A stretch of DNA of 26,317 nt. Origin: an uncultured Candidatus Melainabacteria bacterium. GTDB taxonomy: Bacteria > Cyanobacteriota > Vampirovibrionia > Gastranaerophilales > Gastranaerophilaceae. Every line of letters begins with the position of its first letter. Position 1 is the first letter of the stretch. Below the pieces are notes generated by a model, which had not been told where the DNA came from, did no database searches, and was given only the letters and a program-made list of their open reading frames with translations. The position numbers and the translations under genes were made by a program. The stretch spans positions 1-26,317 of the forward strand of contig CAMHMW010000010.1 in NCBI GenBank assembly GCA_946186335.1, read 5' to 3'. Below, one piece after another: positions 7,069-14,549 of the stretch.

Positions 7069-8226
7069 ATGCAAGTAACGGGACAAAATAACAATATAAC
7101 TCAACAGTTGCCACCATGTTGTTGTCAGCCGATAACACAAAGCGTTCAGGCACAGGCAACTTCTCAGGTTCAAACTCAGCCTAAGGCAGCGGACTGTTGT
7201 CCTGTAACTCAGCCTGCTCATTATCCCGCGGGATATGTATCCCCTCAAAATATGTATCCTCAATATCAGACTTCCGCACAGACAATGCAGATTCCCTCAT
7301 CAGCAAGCGGTGTAAATATTCAGATATTTAATCCTTCTGTCGGAACTCCTGGGGCTGCTCCGACTTACAACGTAAATGCACCCTGTTATCCGTCAGGTTA
7401 TTATACAAATTCTATCGGTCCCGACGGAAAATTATATCCGAATAATTCAGGTGTCGGTCAGCACGGCGACAATACCAATAACGGTACAATAGGCGGGAAT
7501 GTGAACACCGGCACAAATAACGGAACAATAGGGAATGATAACGGAGTTAATAATTCAGGCGCAAACGGAACAGGTGCCAACGGAACGGGCGGTACGGGCG
7601 CTAACGGAAATAACAGCGGTGTCGGACAAACCGGTAATAACACAAACAACGGAACTATTGACGGTAATGTAAATTCGGGAACAAACAACGGTACAATAGG
7701 AAACGGTAACAACAGCAATAATGTTACAAATAACAATACAACAATAGACAATTCAAATAGCGGAAACGATAAAAAGAAAACCGAAAAACGAAAAATTGTT
7801 GAATTAACGGATGATTATATCAGAAATCTTGAAACATATCTGAACAGTCAGGATAAACAGGTAAGACTGAATGCCGCAAAAGAAGTCTATGCAAGACTTG
7901 AAGAAGATGATTCAAGATACGATGATAAAGCCTTAAACGCTCTTGTAAATAAAATGCTTCAAGACCCGTCAAGAGATATAAGATTCTTGGCGTTGGCAGC
8001 GTTAGAAGGAAGAATTTGCAAGGGTGATGATTATACTGTCGGAGTACTTCAGAAAATGCAGGCAAACAACAATGACCCGTTAAATCAGGAAGCCGCAGAT
8101 GCAAGCAACATCTTACTCAAGATGTCAGGCAGACAGGTTGAAAAAGAATTTGAAGTAAAAGAAAAATCCGACAAGAAACCAAATGAAATGAGTGAAACTT
8201 TTAAACCGGAAGGTACGAAAATCTAA
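7069..8226 (+). CDS. Asn/Gly-repeat protein with C-terminal HEAT-like domain
   Basis: This 385-residue mosaic protein is unknown to me. Residues 1-120 are rich in Gln, Pro, Tyr and Ala and carry Cys clusters (CCC at 17-19, CC at 43-44). Residues 125-232 are almost only Asn, Gly, Thr, Ser, Val and Ile and contain a 32-residue unit twice (125-156 and 181-212) with the phrase NNGTI in each half. Residues 235-243 are a Lys-rich hinge. Residues 245-355 are helical with HEAT/armadillo-like repeats (DKQVRLNAAKEVYARL, SRDIRFLALAALEG, PLNQEAADASNILLKM). The tail is charged. There is no signal peptide. Its stop TAA overlaps the next ATG (TAATG), so the two are translationally coupled. A scaffold or multimerising protein is plausible (inference). 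Confidence 0.82.
   Translation: MQVTGQNNNITQQLPPCCCQPITQSVQAQATSQVQTQPKAADCCPVTQPAHYPAGYVSPQNMYPQYQTSAQTMQIPSSASGVNIQIFNPSVGTPGAAPTYNVNAPCYPSGYYTNSIGPDGKLYPNNSGVGQHGDNTNNGTIGGNVNTGTNNGTIGNDNGVNNSGANGTGANGTGGTGANGNNSGVGQTGNNTNNGTIDGNVNSGTNNGTIGNGNNSNNVTNNNTTIDNSNSGNDKKKTEKRKIVELTDDYIRNLETYLNSQDKQVRLNAAKEVYARLEEDDSRYDDKALNALVNKMLQDPSRDIRFLALAALEGRICKGDDYTVGVLQKMQANNNDPLNQEAADASNILLKMSGRQVEKEFEVKEKSDKKPNEMSETFKPEGTKI
7441..7536 (+). repeat. Coding repeat, copy 1 (32 codons)
   Basis: It encodes residues 125-156, from NNSGVGQHG to NNGTIGN. Copy 2 is 168 bases downstream. The protein match is 27 of 32, while the third bases differ at many codons, so the duplication is old or kept by protein-level selection. 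Confidence 0.85.
7609..7704 (+). repeat. Coding repeat, copy 2 (32 codons)
   Basis: It encodes residues 181-212, from NNSGVGQTG to NNGTIGN. It differs from copy 1 at a handful of positions (for example His to Thr, Gly to Asp, Thr to Ser). Between the copies lies a shorter Asn/Gly/Ala/Thr stretch (157-180) with GANGTGANGTG-type triplet repetition. Confidence 0.85.
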
Positions 8227-8699
8227 TGAAACTAAGCGGAATGTTAACATCTATCAAAAGTATGAGTAAAAGCAGGCTCTTAACCGGTGCCGTAGGTCTG
8301 GCAGGACTTGGTATTATAGCCTATGATGCTCATAATGTGGGTAAAATTCAGGCAGATACCTATGCAAGTGAGCGTGATGCCAAAAATACCGCATATTATC
8401 TGAATAATGATATGTATTTGACAAGTATGAGCCGTTCTCAGGAAAAGGTGAGAAATCTTGCGTATCAAATGGAAATGGATCAGGGCTGGAAACGTTTTAT
8501 TAACACTCCAATCGGATATGTAAAAGGTTTCTGCACAATGCTGGTATCTCATGTTGTACCTCTGGGCTTGTCTTTGGGTGCTTTGTTTGCCCCAGGAAAA
8601 GCCTCCAAAATTTGTGCGGGCGGTCTTGGTATTTATTCAGCCTATGAATTTATCAAAAGTTTCTTCGGACTTGGTACTCCCGGCAGCATTATAAAATAG
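8226..8699 (+). CDS. Unknown membrane protein coupled to the HEAT-like gene
   Basis: The 157-residue protein has a hydrophobic segment near the start (about 18-34, LLTGAVGLAGLGIIAYD). A polar middle follows (35-95, with SERDAKNTAYYLNNDMY and SRSQEKVRNLAYQMEMDQ). Two more hydrophobic segments come next (about 102-123 VSHVVPLGLSLGALFA and 128-148 ICAGGLGIYSAYEFIKSFFGL). I recognise no family. The ATG overlaps the stop of the preceding gene, which implies coupled synthesis in fixed proportion and a joint function, probably anchoring the HEAT-like partner to the membrane (inference). Downstream is a hairpin at 8757-8791. Confidence 0.78.
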   Translation: MKLSGMLTSIKSMSKSRLLTGAVGLAGLGIIAYDAHNVGKIQADTYASERDAKNTAYYLNNDMYLTSMSRSQEKVRNLAYQMEMDQGWKRFINTPIGYVKGFCTMLVSHVVPLGLSLGALFAPGKASKICAGGLGIYSAYEFIKSFFGLGTPGSIIK

Positions 8700-8756
8700 T
8701 CTGAGATAATAACAACTATTTATAAACCCTATAAATGATTGAATTAAAGTTTTTGT

Positions 8757-8791
8757 AAAAAACCTCCGACAGAGATGTCAGGAGGTTTTTT
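8757..8791 (+). promoter_or_regulatory. Hairpin that serves as terminator and buries an SD
   Basis: AAAAAACCTCC (8757-8767) pairs with GGAGGTTTTTT (8781-8791). GACA pairs with TGTC around a GAGA loop, with one bulged A at 8780, giving 15 bp in all. The six T make it a plausible intrinsic terminator for the 7069-8699 pair. The GGAGG is also an ideal SD placed 6 bases before the ATG at 8792, so the same hairpin would block translation of that small gene while folded. Upstream at 8718-8736 is the palindrome ATTTATA-aaccc-TATAAAT. Confidence 0.8.
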
Positions 8792-8956
8792 ATGGCTAAA
8801 ATTATTAACGGAAAAAGAAGAATTATTAAATTGACGACAGACGATGTTTTAAATATTATTCGTCAGTATCAGGTTTTAACTAATAAAAGTTGCTGTTATG
8901 AACATACGAGAGAACTTCTTGAAAAATCGCCGATGTTTCTGCCTGAGGAGGTTTAA
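8792..8956 (+). CDS. 54-residue unknown basic protein
   Basis: The frame encodes MAKIINGKRRIIKLTTDDVL onward to ...CCYEHTRELLEKSPMFLPEEV. It has a basic N-terminus, a predicted helix (TTDDVLNIIRQYQVL), a Cys-Cys pair at 34-35 and a second helix. The start has GGAGG at 6 bases, the best SD in the window, but it is locked in the hairpin above. I recognise no family. The length, the SD and coding-like composition support a real gene; the alternative is a chance frame behind a terminator. The gap promoter lies 30 bases after its stop. Confidence 0.65.
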   Translation: MAKIINGKRRIIKLTTDDVLNIIRQYQVLTNKSCCYEHTRELLEKSPMFLPEEV

Positions 8957-8985
8957 CCGCTTAAAAATAAAGACAAATCAACCAC

Positions 8986-9014
8986 TTGATTACTTTTTAT
9001 GTTGGTGATACTAT
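8986..9014 (+). promoter_or_regulatory. Promoter of gap
   Basis: TTGATT (8986-8991), a 17-base spacer and TACTAT (9009-9014) give a sigma-70-type promoter with a predicted start near 9021. A second -10-like TATAGT is at 9023-9028. The leader is about 40 bases and ends in AAGGAG (9046-9051), 9 bases before the gap ATG. Confidence 0.65.
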
Positions 9015-9060
9015 CTGAGTGTTATAGTAGTAATTTATACATAAGAAGGAGTAAAAACTT

Positions 9061-10068
9061 ATGGCAAGAAAAGTAGCTATTAACGGATTCGGAAGAATCG
9101 GAAGAAACACATTAAGAGCAGCTATCAGAGAAGGTATCTTTGATAAGATTGATTATGTAGCAATCAACGACCCCGGACTTAAACCGGAAGATGCTGCAAG
9201 AATTTTCAAATATGACTCAGTTATGGGTAAATTTGACGGTACAGTTGAAGCTTATGATGAAGGTATCATCGTAAACGGTAAGAAAATCAAATTTTTCGCT
9301 GAAAAAGATCCGGCACAATTACCTTGGAGAGAATTAGGTGTAGAAGTTGTTGTTGAATCAACAGGTTTCTTCACAGATGCAACAAAAGCTCACGCTCACA
9401 TTGATGCAGGTGCTAAAAAAGTTATCATTTCCGCTCCTGCAACAAACGAAGACAAAACAATCGTTTTGGGCGTTAACGATAAGGAATATGATCCTGCAAA
9501 CCACAACGTAATTTCAATGGCATCTTGTACAACAAACTGCTTGGCTCCTGTTGCTAAGGTTATCGATGAAAAATTCGGTATTGTTAAAGGTTTGATGACA
9601 ACAGTTCACTCATACACAGGTGACCAGAGAATTTTAGACGCAGGTCACAAAGATCCTCGTCGTGCAAGAGCAGGTGCTTTGAACATTGTTCCTACAAAAA
9701 CAGGTGCTGCAAAAGCTGTTGCTTTGGTATTACCTCAATTGAAAGGTAAATTGGACGGTTTCGCTATGAGAGTTCCGACCCCGGATGTATCTTTGGTTGA
9801 CGTTGTATTTGAACTTTCAAAAGACGTAACTGTTGAAGAAGTTAATGCAGCATTAAAAGCAGGTGCTGACGGACACGTTCTTTGCTATACAGAAGAACCG
9901 TTAGTATCATCTGATTATGTTGGTACTTCTCAATCATCAACCGTTGATGCTTTATTAACTCGTGTAATGGGCGGAAATCAGGTTAAAATCATTTCTTGGT
10001 ATGATAACGAAATGGGTTATTCAACAAGACTTGCTGAAACAACTTTGATGGTTGCTGAAAAATTATAA
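9061..10068 (+). CDS. gap: Type I glyceraldehyde-3-phosphate dehydrogenase
   Basis: The 335-residue enzyme has the NAD-binding start KVAINGFGRIGRNTLRA and Asn-Asp (INDPG at 36-39) after beta2. The active-site SMASCTTNCLAPVAK has nucleophile Cys156 and His183 in TTVHSYTGDQ. It interconverts glyceraldehyde-3-phosphate and 1,3-bisphosphoglycerate in glycolysis in the cytosol. Asp-free INDP (Pro at 38) is compatible with either NAD or NADP use, and I do not assign the cofactor. Codon use is noticeably more biased than in neighbours (mostly aca, gca, gaa, ggt), as expected for a highly expressed gene. It is monocistronic, with its own promoter and a strong terminator. Confidence 0.98.
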   Translation: MARKVAINGFGRIGRNTLRAAIREGIFDKIDYVAINDPGLKPEDAARIFKYDSVMGKFDGTVEAYDEGIIVNGKKIKFFAEKDPAQLPWRELGVEVVVESTGFFTDATKAHAHIDAGAKKVIISAPATNEDKTIVLGVNDKEYDPANHNVISMASCTTNCLAPVAKVIDEKFGIVKGLMTTVHSYTGDQRILDAGHKDPRRARAGALNIVPTKTGAAKAVALVLPQLKGKLDGFAMRVPTPDVSLVDVVFELSKDVTVEEVNAALKAGADGHVLCYTEEPLVSSDYVGTSQSSTVDALLTRVMGGNQVKIISWYDNEMGYSTRLAETTLMVAEKL

Positions 10069-10102
10069 GGATAAATCAGGAAATATCCTGAACCTAAGTA
10101 AT

Positions 10103-10136
10103 AAAAAGGTTGTGCCGTATGGCGCAACCTTTTTTT
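10103..10136. terminator. Strong bidirectional terminator after gap
   Basis: AAAAAGGTTGTGCC (10103-10116), loop GTAT and GGCGCAACCTTTTTTT (10121-10136) form a long stem with one G-T pair, followed by T on both strands. It separates gap from the convergent gene ending at 10138. A smaller stem TCAGGA/TCCTGA lies just upstream. Confidence 0.95.
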
Positions 10137-10137
10137 A

Positions 10138-10482
10138 TTACTGAACTCCATTATTTTTAACGATTTTTGACGATTTTTGAGCCGCTTTGTAATAGTCATG
10201 CGAACTTGCAAGCGGACGAAAATATATCAGATTAGTAATGTCACCTAACGCATTTCCCAATAATTTGTTCTGTTCTGTCATAAGGTTTTCGTTATAACTG
10301 TCAATACGGTTTTCCATTTCGAGTAATTTTTGGTTTTGTCTTTTTATTTTACTGTTTATACGGTCTTCCATATCGTATAAATCCTGAACTGTTACCGCTC
10401 TGTCCGTGTTATCTTTTCTTCTTTTTTGTTGTAAGAAATTCGGTTTTGCCCCGTGAAATGCAGAAATTGAGTGAATATACAT
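10138..10482 (-). CDS. Small coiled-coil unknown protein with Phe tag
   Basis: The 114-residue protein starts MYIHSISAFHGAKPNF, a short Phe-x-Gly-x-Lys element like that of other unknowns here. It then has a basic stretch (QQKRRKD) and a predicted coiled coil of about 50 residues (DLYDMEDRINSKIKRQ, LLEMENRIDSYNENLM, EQNKLLG), ending with a polar tail. I recognise no family. It lies 15 bases after the SIS-domain gene on the same strand and ends in the gap terminator, so it is the last gene of a gatB-SIS-coiled-coil transcript. TAAAAGGAT precedes the ATG. Confidence 0.75.
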   Translation of the reverse strand: MYIHSISAFHGAKPNFLQQKRRKDNTDRAVTVQDLYDMEDRINSKIKRQNQKLLEMENRIDSYNENLMTEQNKLLGNALGDITNLIYFRPLASSHDYYKAAQKSSKIVKNNGVQ

Positions 10483-10497
10483 ATCCTTTTACCCCTT

Positions 10498-11562
10498 TTA
10501 TTTAACAACTTTATTCAACCCGTGCGGTTTGTCAACGTTACGTTTAAGACGCAGAGCAGTTTCAAGTGCCAAAAGCTGAATCATTACGGCAATTGAAAAA
10601 GTTTTTATAATCGGTTTTTCGCATTCTATATTCAGATTATATGTTGATTTAACCTGATTTGAGCGGTTGCCGATTAAAAATATAGGCGGGTTGTAACTTT
10701 CTTTGATTTTTGCAAGATTTTTAATTGCCGTATATGAAAGTGTTGAATTTGTTATATAAACCAAAACCGAACTTCTGTTATTCAAAACTGCAACGTGACC
10801 GTGCATAAATTCCCCGAGTATTGCCGAGGTTACGTTGATATATGAAGTTTCTTTGATTTTCAAAGATGCTTCTTTTGCAAGAGCATAAGAATGTCCGTCA
10901 GCCGTTATTATAATGTTTTTATATTTTGCCAGAAATTTTGCCAGTTGTTTAATTCTTGGCTGAAGTTCATAAGTCTTATTAATAATTTCGGGAATTGCTT
11001 TTATGTCAATAATGTTATTTCTGACTTCTTCTCCCTTTTCTTTTGCAAATTTCAGGGCTAAAAGTGTTGCACAGAAAAGTTGAGAAATAAAAGATTTGGT
11101 TGCAGCTATACTTTTTTCTTCTCCTGCGTGGCAGGCAACTTTATAGTCTGCCGCATTCCAAATAGTGGAATTTTCTTTATTTGTTATACAAAGAGTTTTT
11201 ACCCCGAACTGTTTTGCTTTTTCAAGAGCGCTGTTTGTGTCGGTTGTTTCTCCTGACTGAGTTATAAAAATGTATAACAAATCATCCTGATGCGGGATAG
11301 TATCTTCCAGCAGAAATTCGCTTGAATACACTGCACGGGCTTCAATTTTTGAAATTGTCCCGAAAAGTTCTGCAGAATATCTTGCACAATGATAAGAAGA
11401 ACCGCTTGCAACAATGATTATGCGGTTTATCCCTGTCGGAATTTCAATATTTATTTCATTGTTTTCGTCAATGTATGCATCAAGAATAGCCTGAGCAATC
11501 TTGGATTGCTCAAAAATTTCTTCTTCCATACAAGTTTTGCTTTTTTTATTGAAGATTGTCAT
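10498..11562 (-). CDS. GlmS-like double SIS sugar isomerase/deaminase, no glutaminase domain
   Basis: This 354-residue protein aligns with the isomerase half of glucosamine-6-phosphate synthase. MEEEIFEQ (12-19) matches the start of that half. The first SIS domain has ASGSSYHCAR (52-61) and TQSGETTDT (101-109). HAGEEKSIAATKSF follows at 145-158. The second SIS domain has LKIKETSYI and LGEFMHGHVAV, with Glu251 and His254 equivalent to catalytic residues. VDKPHGLNK near the end has Lys351 equivalent to the essential C-terminal lysine. The N-terminal glutamine amidotransferase domain is entirely missing. It would therefore work as an ammonia-dependent isomerase or, in reverse, as a NagB-II/AgaS-type glucosamine-6-phosphate deaminase (inference). 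It follows gatB by 12 bases with no clear SD. Confidence 0.88.
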   Translation of the reverse strand: MTIFNKKSKTCMEEEIFEQSKIAQAILDAYIDENNEINIEIPTGINRIIIVASGSSYHCARYSAELFGTISKIEARAVYSSEFLLEDTIPHQDDLLYIFITQSGETTDTNSALEKAKQFGVKTLCITNKENSTIWNAADYKVACHAGEEKSIAATKSFISQLFCATLLALKFAKEKGEEVRNNIIDIKAIPEIINKTYELQPRIKQLAKFLAKYKNIIITADGHSYALAKEASLKIKETSYINVTSAILGEFMHGHVAVLNNRSSVLVYITNSTLSYTAIKNLAKIKESYNPPIFLIGNRSNQVKSTYNLNIECEKPIIKTFSIAVMIQLLALETALRLKRNVDKPHGLNKVVK

Positions 11563-11574
11563 ATTAGTATTTTG

Positions 11575-13026
11575 CTATCCGATAATGCTTCTCAGAATTT
11601 CGTTAACTGATTTCGGATTTGCTCTGCCTTTGGTTTCTTTCATAACCTGACCGACAAAGAAGCCTATCAGGTTTGTTTTACCGTTTTTGTACGCTTCAAC
11701 TTCTGCAGGATGAGCATCAACAACTTTTTGTACAAGTTCTTTAATTGCGCCCTCATCTGAAATCTGGCTTAACCCTTTTCTTTCAACGATAGCGGATGCT
11801 TTTTCTCCGTTTGTAATCATATCTTCAACAAGAATTTGTTTACCGATATTATTTGAAATGGTACCCTTTTCTATCAGACTTATAAGTTCGGCAAGATTTT
11901 CCGGTGTTAGTTTTGTTTCAGAAATTTCTATGTGGTTTTCTTTCAGGTATGCGGCAATTTCACCCATAATGAAGTTAACTGCGGTTTTTGGATTAGCCCC
12001 GAGTTCAAGAACTTTGTCAAAGAACAGAGCAAGTCCCATCTGTTCAACGATAACGTTTGCATCGTATTCGCTTAAACCGAGTCCCTGATATCTCGCACGT
12101 TTTGCGGCAGGAAGTTCGGGCATTTTTGAGCGGATTTCTTCAACCCATTCTCTTGAAATTTCAAGCGGCATAAGGTCGGGTTCGGGGAAATATCTGTAAT
12201 CGTGGGCATCTTCTTTCCCTCTCATTGAACGTGTTTCTCTTGAATTGTCATCCCACAGTCTTGTTTCCTGAACGACTTTCCCGCCTTCTTCAACGATTTC
12301 AATTTGTCTGTCAATTTCGTATTCTATTGCTCTTTGCAGTGCAGAGAAACTGTTTACGTTTTTGATTTCCGCACGGGTACCAAATTCTTTTGAGCCTTTC
12401 GGCATAATTGAGATGTTTGCATCGCATCTCATAGAACCTTCTTCAAGGTTACCATCACAAACTCCGACATAGCGAACGATGTTTCTGAGTTCTTCCATAT
12501 AACTTCTTGCTTCATCAGAACTTCTCATATCTGGTTCCGATACGATTTCAAGAAGGGGAGTTCCTGCTCTGTTGAGGTCAACTAATGAATAACTTGACCC
12601 TGCAAGACCATCTGCTCCTGCGTGAACAAGTTTTCCCGCATCCTCTTCAAGGTGAGCTCTTGTAATGCCGATTCTTTTTCCGTTTATATCAATATGTCCG
12701 TTTACACAAATAGGTTCGTCATATTGTGAAATCTGATAACCTTTCGGAAGGTCGGGATAAAAATATTGTTTTCTGTCAAATTTACATCTTGCGGGAATTT
12801 CGCAATTGAGTGCAAGACCTGCCATAATACCCATATTAACTGCTTCTTTGTTAAGAACCGGTAAAACTCCGGGCATCCCGAGTGTAATCGGACTTGTTAA
12901 ACTGTTCGGCTCCTGACCGAAAATGTTAGGGTCGGGCGCAAAAATCTTTGTTTTAGTCTTTAACTGGGCGTGAACTTCAAGCCCTATAACAACTTCGTAT
13001 TTATCTCTTAATTCTTGTTCAACCAT
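11575..13026 (-). CDS. gatB: Asp-tRNA(Asn)/Glu-tRNA(Gln) amidotransferase subunit B
   Basis: The 483-residue protein begins with VVIGLEVHAQLKTKTKIF (12-29), then has the FYPDLPKGYQISQYDEP signature, HLEEDAGKL, DLNRAGTPLLEIVSEPD and the C-terminal helical tail domain ending GRANPKSVNEILRSIIG. With GatA and GatC it converts misacylated Glu-tRNA(Gln) or Asp-tRNA(Asn) to the correct product; GatB carries the kinase site and tRNA-binding tail. gatA and gatC are not in the window, so they lie elsewhere. AAGGAGAG precedes the ATG by 5-6 bases. An extended -10 lies at 13054-13062. The SIS-domain gene follows 12 bases downstream on the same transcript. Confidence 0.97.
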   Translation of the reverse strand: MVEQELRDKYEVVIGLEVHAQLKTKTKIFAPDPNIFGQEPNSLTSPITLGMPGVLPVLNKEAVNMGIMAGLALNCEIPARCKFDRKQYFYPDLPKGYQISQYDEPICVNGHIDINGKRIGITRAHLEEDAGKLVHAGADGLAGSSYSLVDLNRAGTPLLEIVSEPDMRSSDEARSYMEELRNIVRYVGVCDGNLEEGSMRCDANISIMPKGSKEFGTRAEIKNVNSFSALQRAIEYEIDRQIEIVEEGGKVVQETRLWDDNSRETRSMRGKEDAHDYRYFPEPDLMPLEISREWVEEIRSKMPELPAAKRARYQGLGLSEYDANVIVEQMGLALFFDKVLELGANPKTAVNFIMGEIAAYLKENHIEISETKLTPENLAELISLIEKGTISNNIGKQILVEDMITNGEKASAIVERKGLSQISDEGAIKELVQKVVDAHPAEVEAYKNGKTNLIGFFVGQVMKETKGRANPKSVNEILRSIIG

Positions 13027-13053
13027 TATAATCTCTCCTTGTCTATTGATTAA

Positions 13054-13062
13054 ATTTTAGCA
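13054..13062 (-). promoter_or_regulatory. Extended -10 promoter of gatB
   Basis: TGC-TAAAAT on the minus strand (13062 to 13054) matches the nonamer upstream of rsmH, with a predicted start near 13047 and about 20 bases of leader. The -35 (ATTTAC) is weak. Confidence 0.5.
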
Positions 13063-13077
13063 CAAACAAAGGTTGGT

Positions 13078-13134
13078 AAATATCTGAAATAACCGTCATT
13101 GTTACAATAATTAAGATAAATTTTCAGATTATTT
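13078..13134. repeat. Inverted repeat between obg and gatB
   Basis: AAATATCTGAAA (13078-13089) and TTTCAGATTATTT (13122-13134) pair over 12 bp with one bulged base. They enclose 32 bases that contain the palindrome ATTGT-T-ACAAT (13098-13108). There is no T run, so it is not a normal terminator. It may be a protein-binding site or a 3'-end structure of obg mRNA. Confidence 0.45.
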
Positions 13135-13160
13135 ACCTGCCGATTTGCTTTACAGTCAAA

Positions 13161-14444
13161 TTATTTGTAAACTTCATCATCCCAATATTCAAGTTCTAAT
13201 TTGCCTACAATGATGGTATCTCCGTTTTGGACTCCCAATCGTTTTATTTCGTCCATTATTCCCATACCAATCATAATATTTTGGAGGCGTACAACCTGTT
13301 CTGTGCTTCTCTGGTCTGTAACCTGCGAAATTCTTATAATTCTTCCGCCTGTTACAACAAATGTGTCTTTGTTAATCTTTTGGACATTCCAGTAACCGTC
13401 ATCATTGTCGGTCGCTGCGGTGTCCTCTGTTACGGTAACTTCAGATTGCGGTTTTTCTATTGTATTAACTTTTTCTTCCAGTTCGTATTTCAATTCTTCA
13501 AGATTTTCTCCGGTAACCGCAGAAATTACAAAGGGTTTTACCCCAAGAGTTTCAAATTCTTTAAGAATTTCTGTTAATCTTTCGGGTTCAATTGCATCTT
13601 TTTTGTTTATTGCAACAATTTGGTACAGAGCTGCAAGTTTTTGCGAATATTTAGCCAGCTCGGAATTTATAACTTTGTAATTTTCGATGGGGTTTTCTGC
13701 CGTTCCGTCAACAATATGGAGTAAAAATCTGCAGCGCTCAACGTGGCGGAGAAAATCATATCCGAGTCCGACACCTTCCGATGCACCCTCAATTAATCCG
13801 GGAATATCTGCTATAACGTACCCGTCCCCTGATGATTTTTTGACAACACCCAAATTCGGAACAATTGTTGTGAAAGGATAATCCGCAATTTTGGGTTTTG
13901 CTGCGGAAACTCTGCTGATAAAGGTTGATTTACCCGCATTTGGCATCCCTAAAAGTCCGACATCCGCCAAAAGTTTTAATTCAAGTTGTAATTCACGGTC
14001 TATTCCGGGCTCTCCAGGTTCGCAATATTGAGGGGCTCTGTTTTGCGGGGTGCAAAAATGAGTGTTTCCCCTTCCCCCTCTGCCGCCTTTGGCAACCAGA
14101 ACCGTTTGCTCGTGCTCGGTTAAATCAGCAATTATGTTTCCGCTTTTCAAATCTTTAACAATAGTTCCTGCGGGAACTTTTATATATAAATCTTTTGCAC
14201 TTTTTCCGTGCATACTTTTTTTGAAACCGTTTTCGCCGTTATCGGCTTTAAATATTGAACGATATGTGAAATCTAACAAGGTTGATAAACCTTCATCGGC
14301 AATTAAATATACGCTGCCGCCGTTTCCGCCGTCACCACCTGCTGGGCCTCCTTTGTCAACGTATTTTTCTCTGCGCCAGGCAACAACGCCGTTTCCGCCT
14401 TTGCCTGAACTAATCTTGATTTTTGCCTTGTCTATGAATTGCAT
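13161..14444 (-). CDS. obg: GTPase Obg
   Basis: This 427-residue GTPase has the three-domain Obg plan. The Gly-rich Obg fold is at 1-158 (GKGGNGVVAWRREKYVDKGG). The G domain has G1 GMPNAGKST at 166-174, the switch region YPFTTIVPNLGVV, DIPGLIEGA at 213-221 and NKKD at 280-283. The C-terminal OCT domain is at about 350-427. Obg acts in 50S ribosomal subunit maturation and stress responses. The frame extends 21 codons further upstream, but the ATG at 14444 is the right start: AGAGGT lies 5 bases before it and MQFIDKAKI is the conserved N-terminus. It is divergent from the zinc-ribbon gene at 14550. Confidence 0.97.
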   Translation of the reverse strand: MQFIDKAKIKISSGKGGNGVVAWRREKYVDKGGPAGGDGGNGGSVYLIADEGLSTLLDFTYRSIFKADNGENGFKKSMHGKSAKDLYIKVPAGTIVKDLKSGNIIADLTEHEQTVLVAKGGRGGRGNTHFCTPQNRAPQYCEPGEPGIDRELQLELKLLADVGLLGMPNAGKSTFISRVSAAKPKIADYPFTTIVPNLGVVKKSSGDGYVIADIPGLIEGASEGVGLGYDFLRHVERCRFLLHIVDGTAENPIENYKVINSELAKYSQKLAALYQIVAINKKDAIEPERLTEILKEFETLGVKPFVISAVTGENLEELKYELEEKVNTIEKPQSEVTVTEDTAATDNDDGYWNVQKINKDTFVVTGGRIIRISQVTDQRSTEQVVRLQNIMIGMGIMDEIKRLGVQNGDTIIVGKLELEYWDDEVYK

Positions 14445-14487
14445 TTTTACCTCTTTTTTAAGATTACTACAAACATGACATTTTTGC

Positions 14488-14516
14488 TTGCACAATAACA
14501 AATTCAATGATAAAAT
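14488..14516 (+). promoter_or_regulatory. Strong promoter for the zinc-ribbon/radical SAM operon
   Basis: TTGCAC (14488-14493), a 17-base spacer and TAAAAT (14511-14516) with TG one base upstream of the -10 form a near-ideal extended promoter. The predicted start is near 14523, giving a leader of about 27 bases that ends in AGAGGG. Confidence 0.75.
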
Positions 14517-14549
14517 CTTTATGTAGAGTATAGAAAAGAGGGATTTAAT

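Noticed and set aside
7441..7704. CRISPR-like array
   Set aside because: The repeats are in frame, encode similar protein and have no short regular spacers; no cas genes are present.
7458..7751. Antisense frame opposite the Asn/Gly repeat (Pro/Leu/Val-rich)
   Set aside because: It is open only because the sense repeat avoids certain codons; no SD and a composition that mirrors the repeat.
14445..14507. Upstream extension of obg by 21 codons
   Set aside because: The conserved Obg start and an AGAGGT ribosome site both point to the ATG at 14444.
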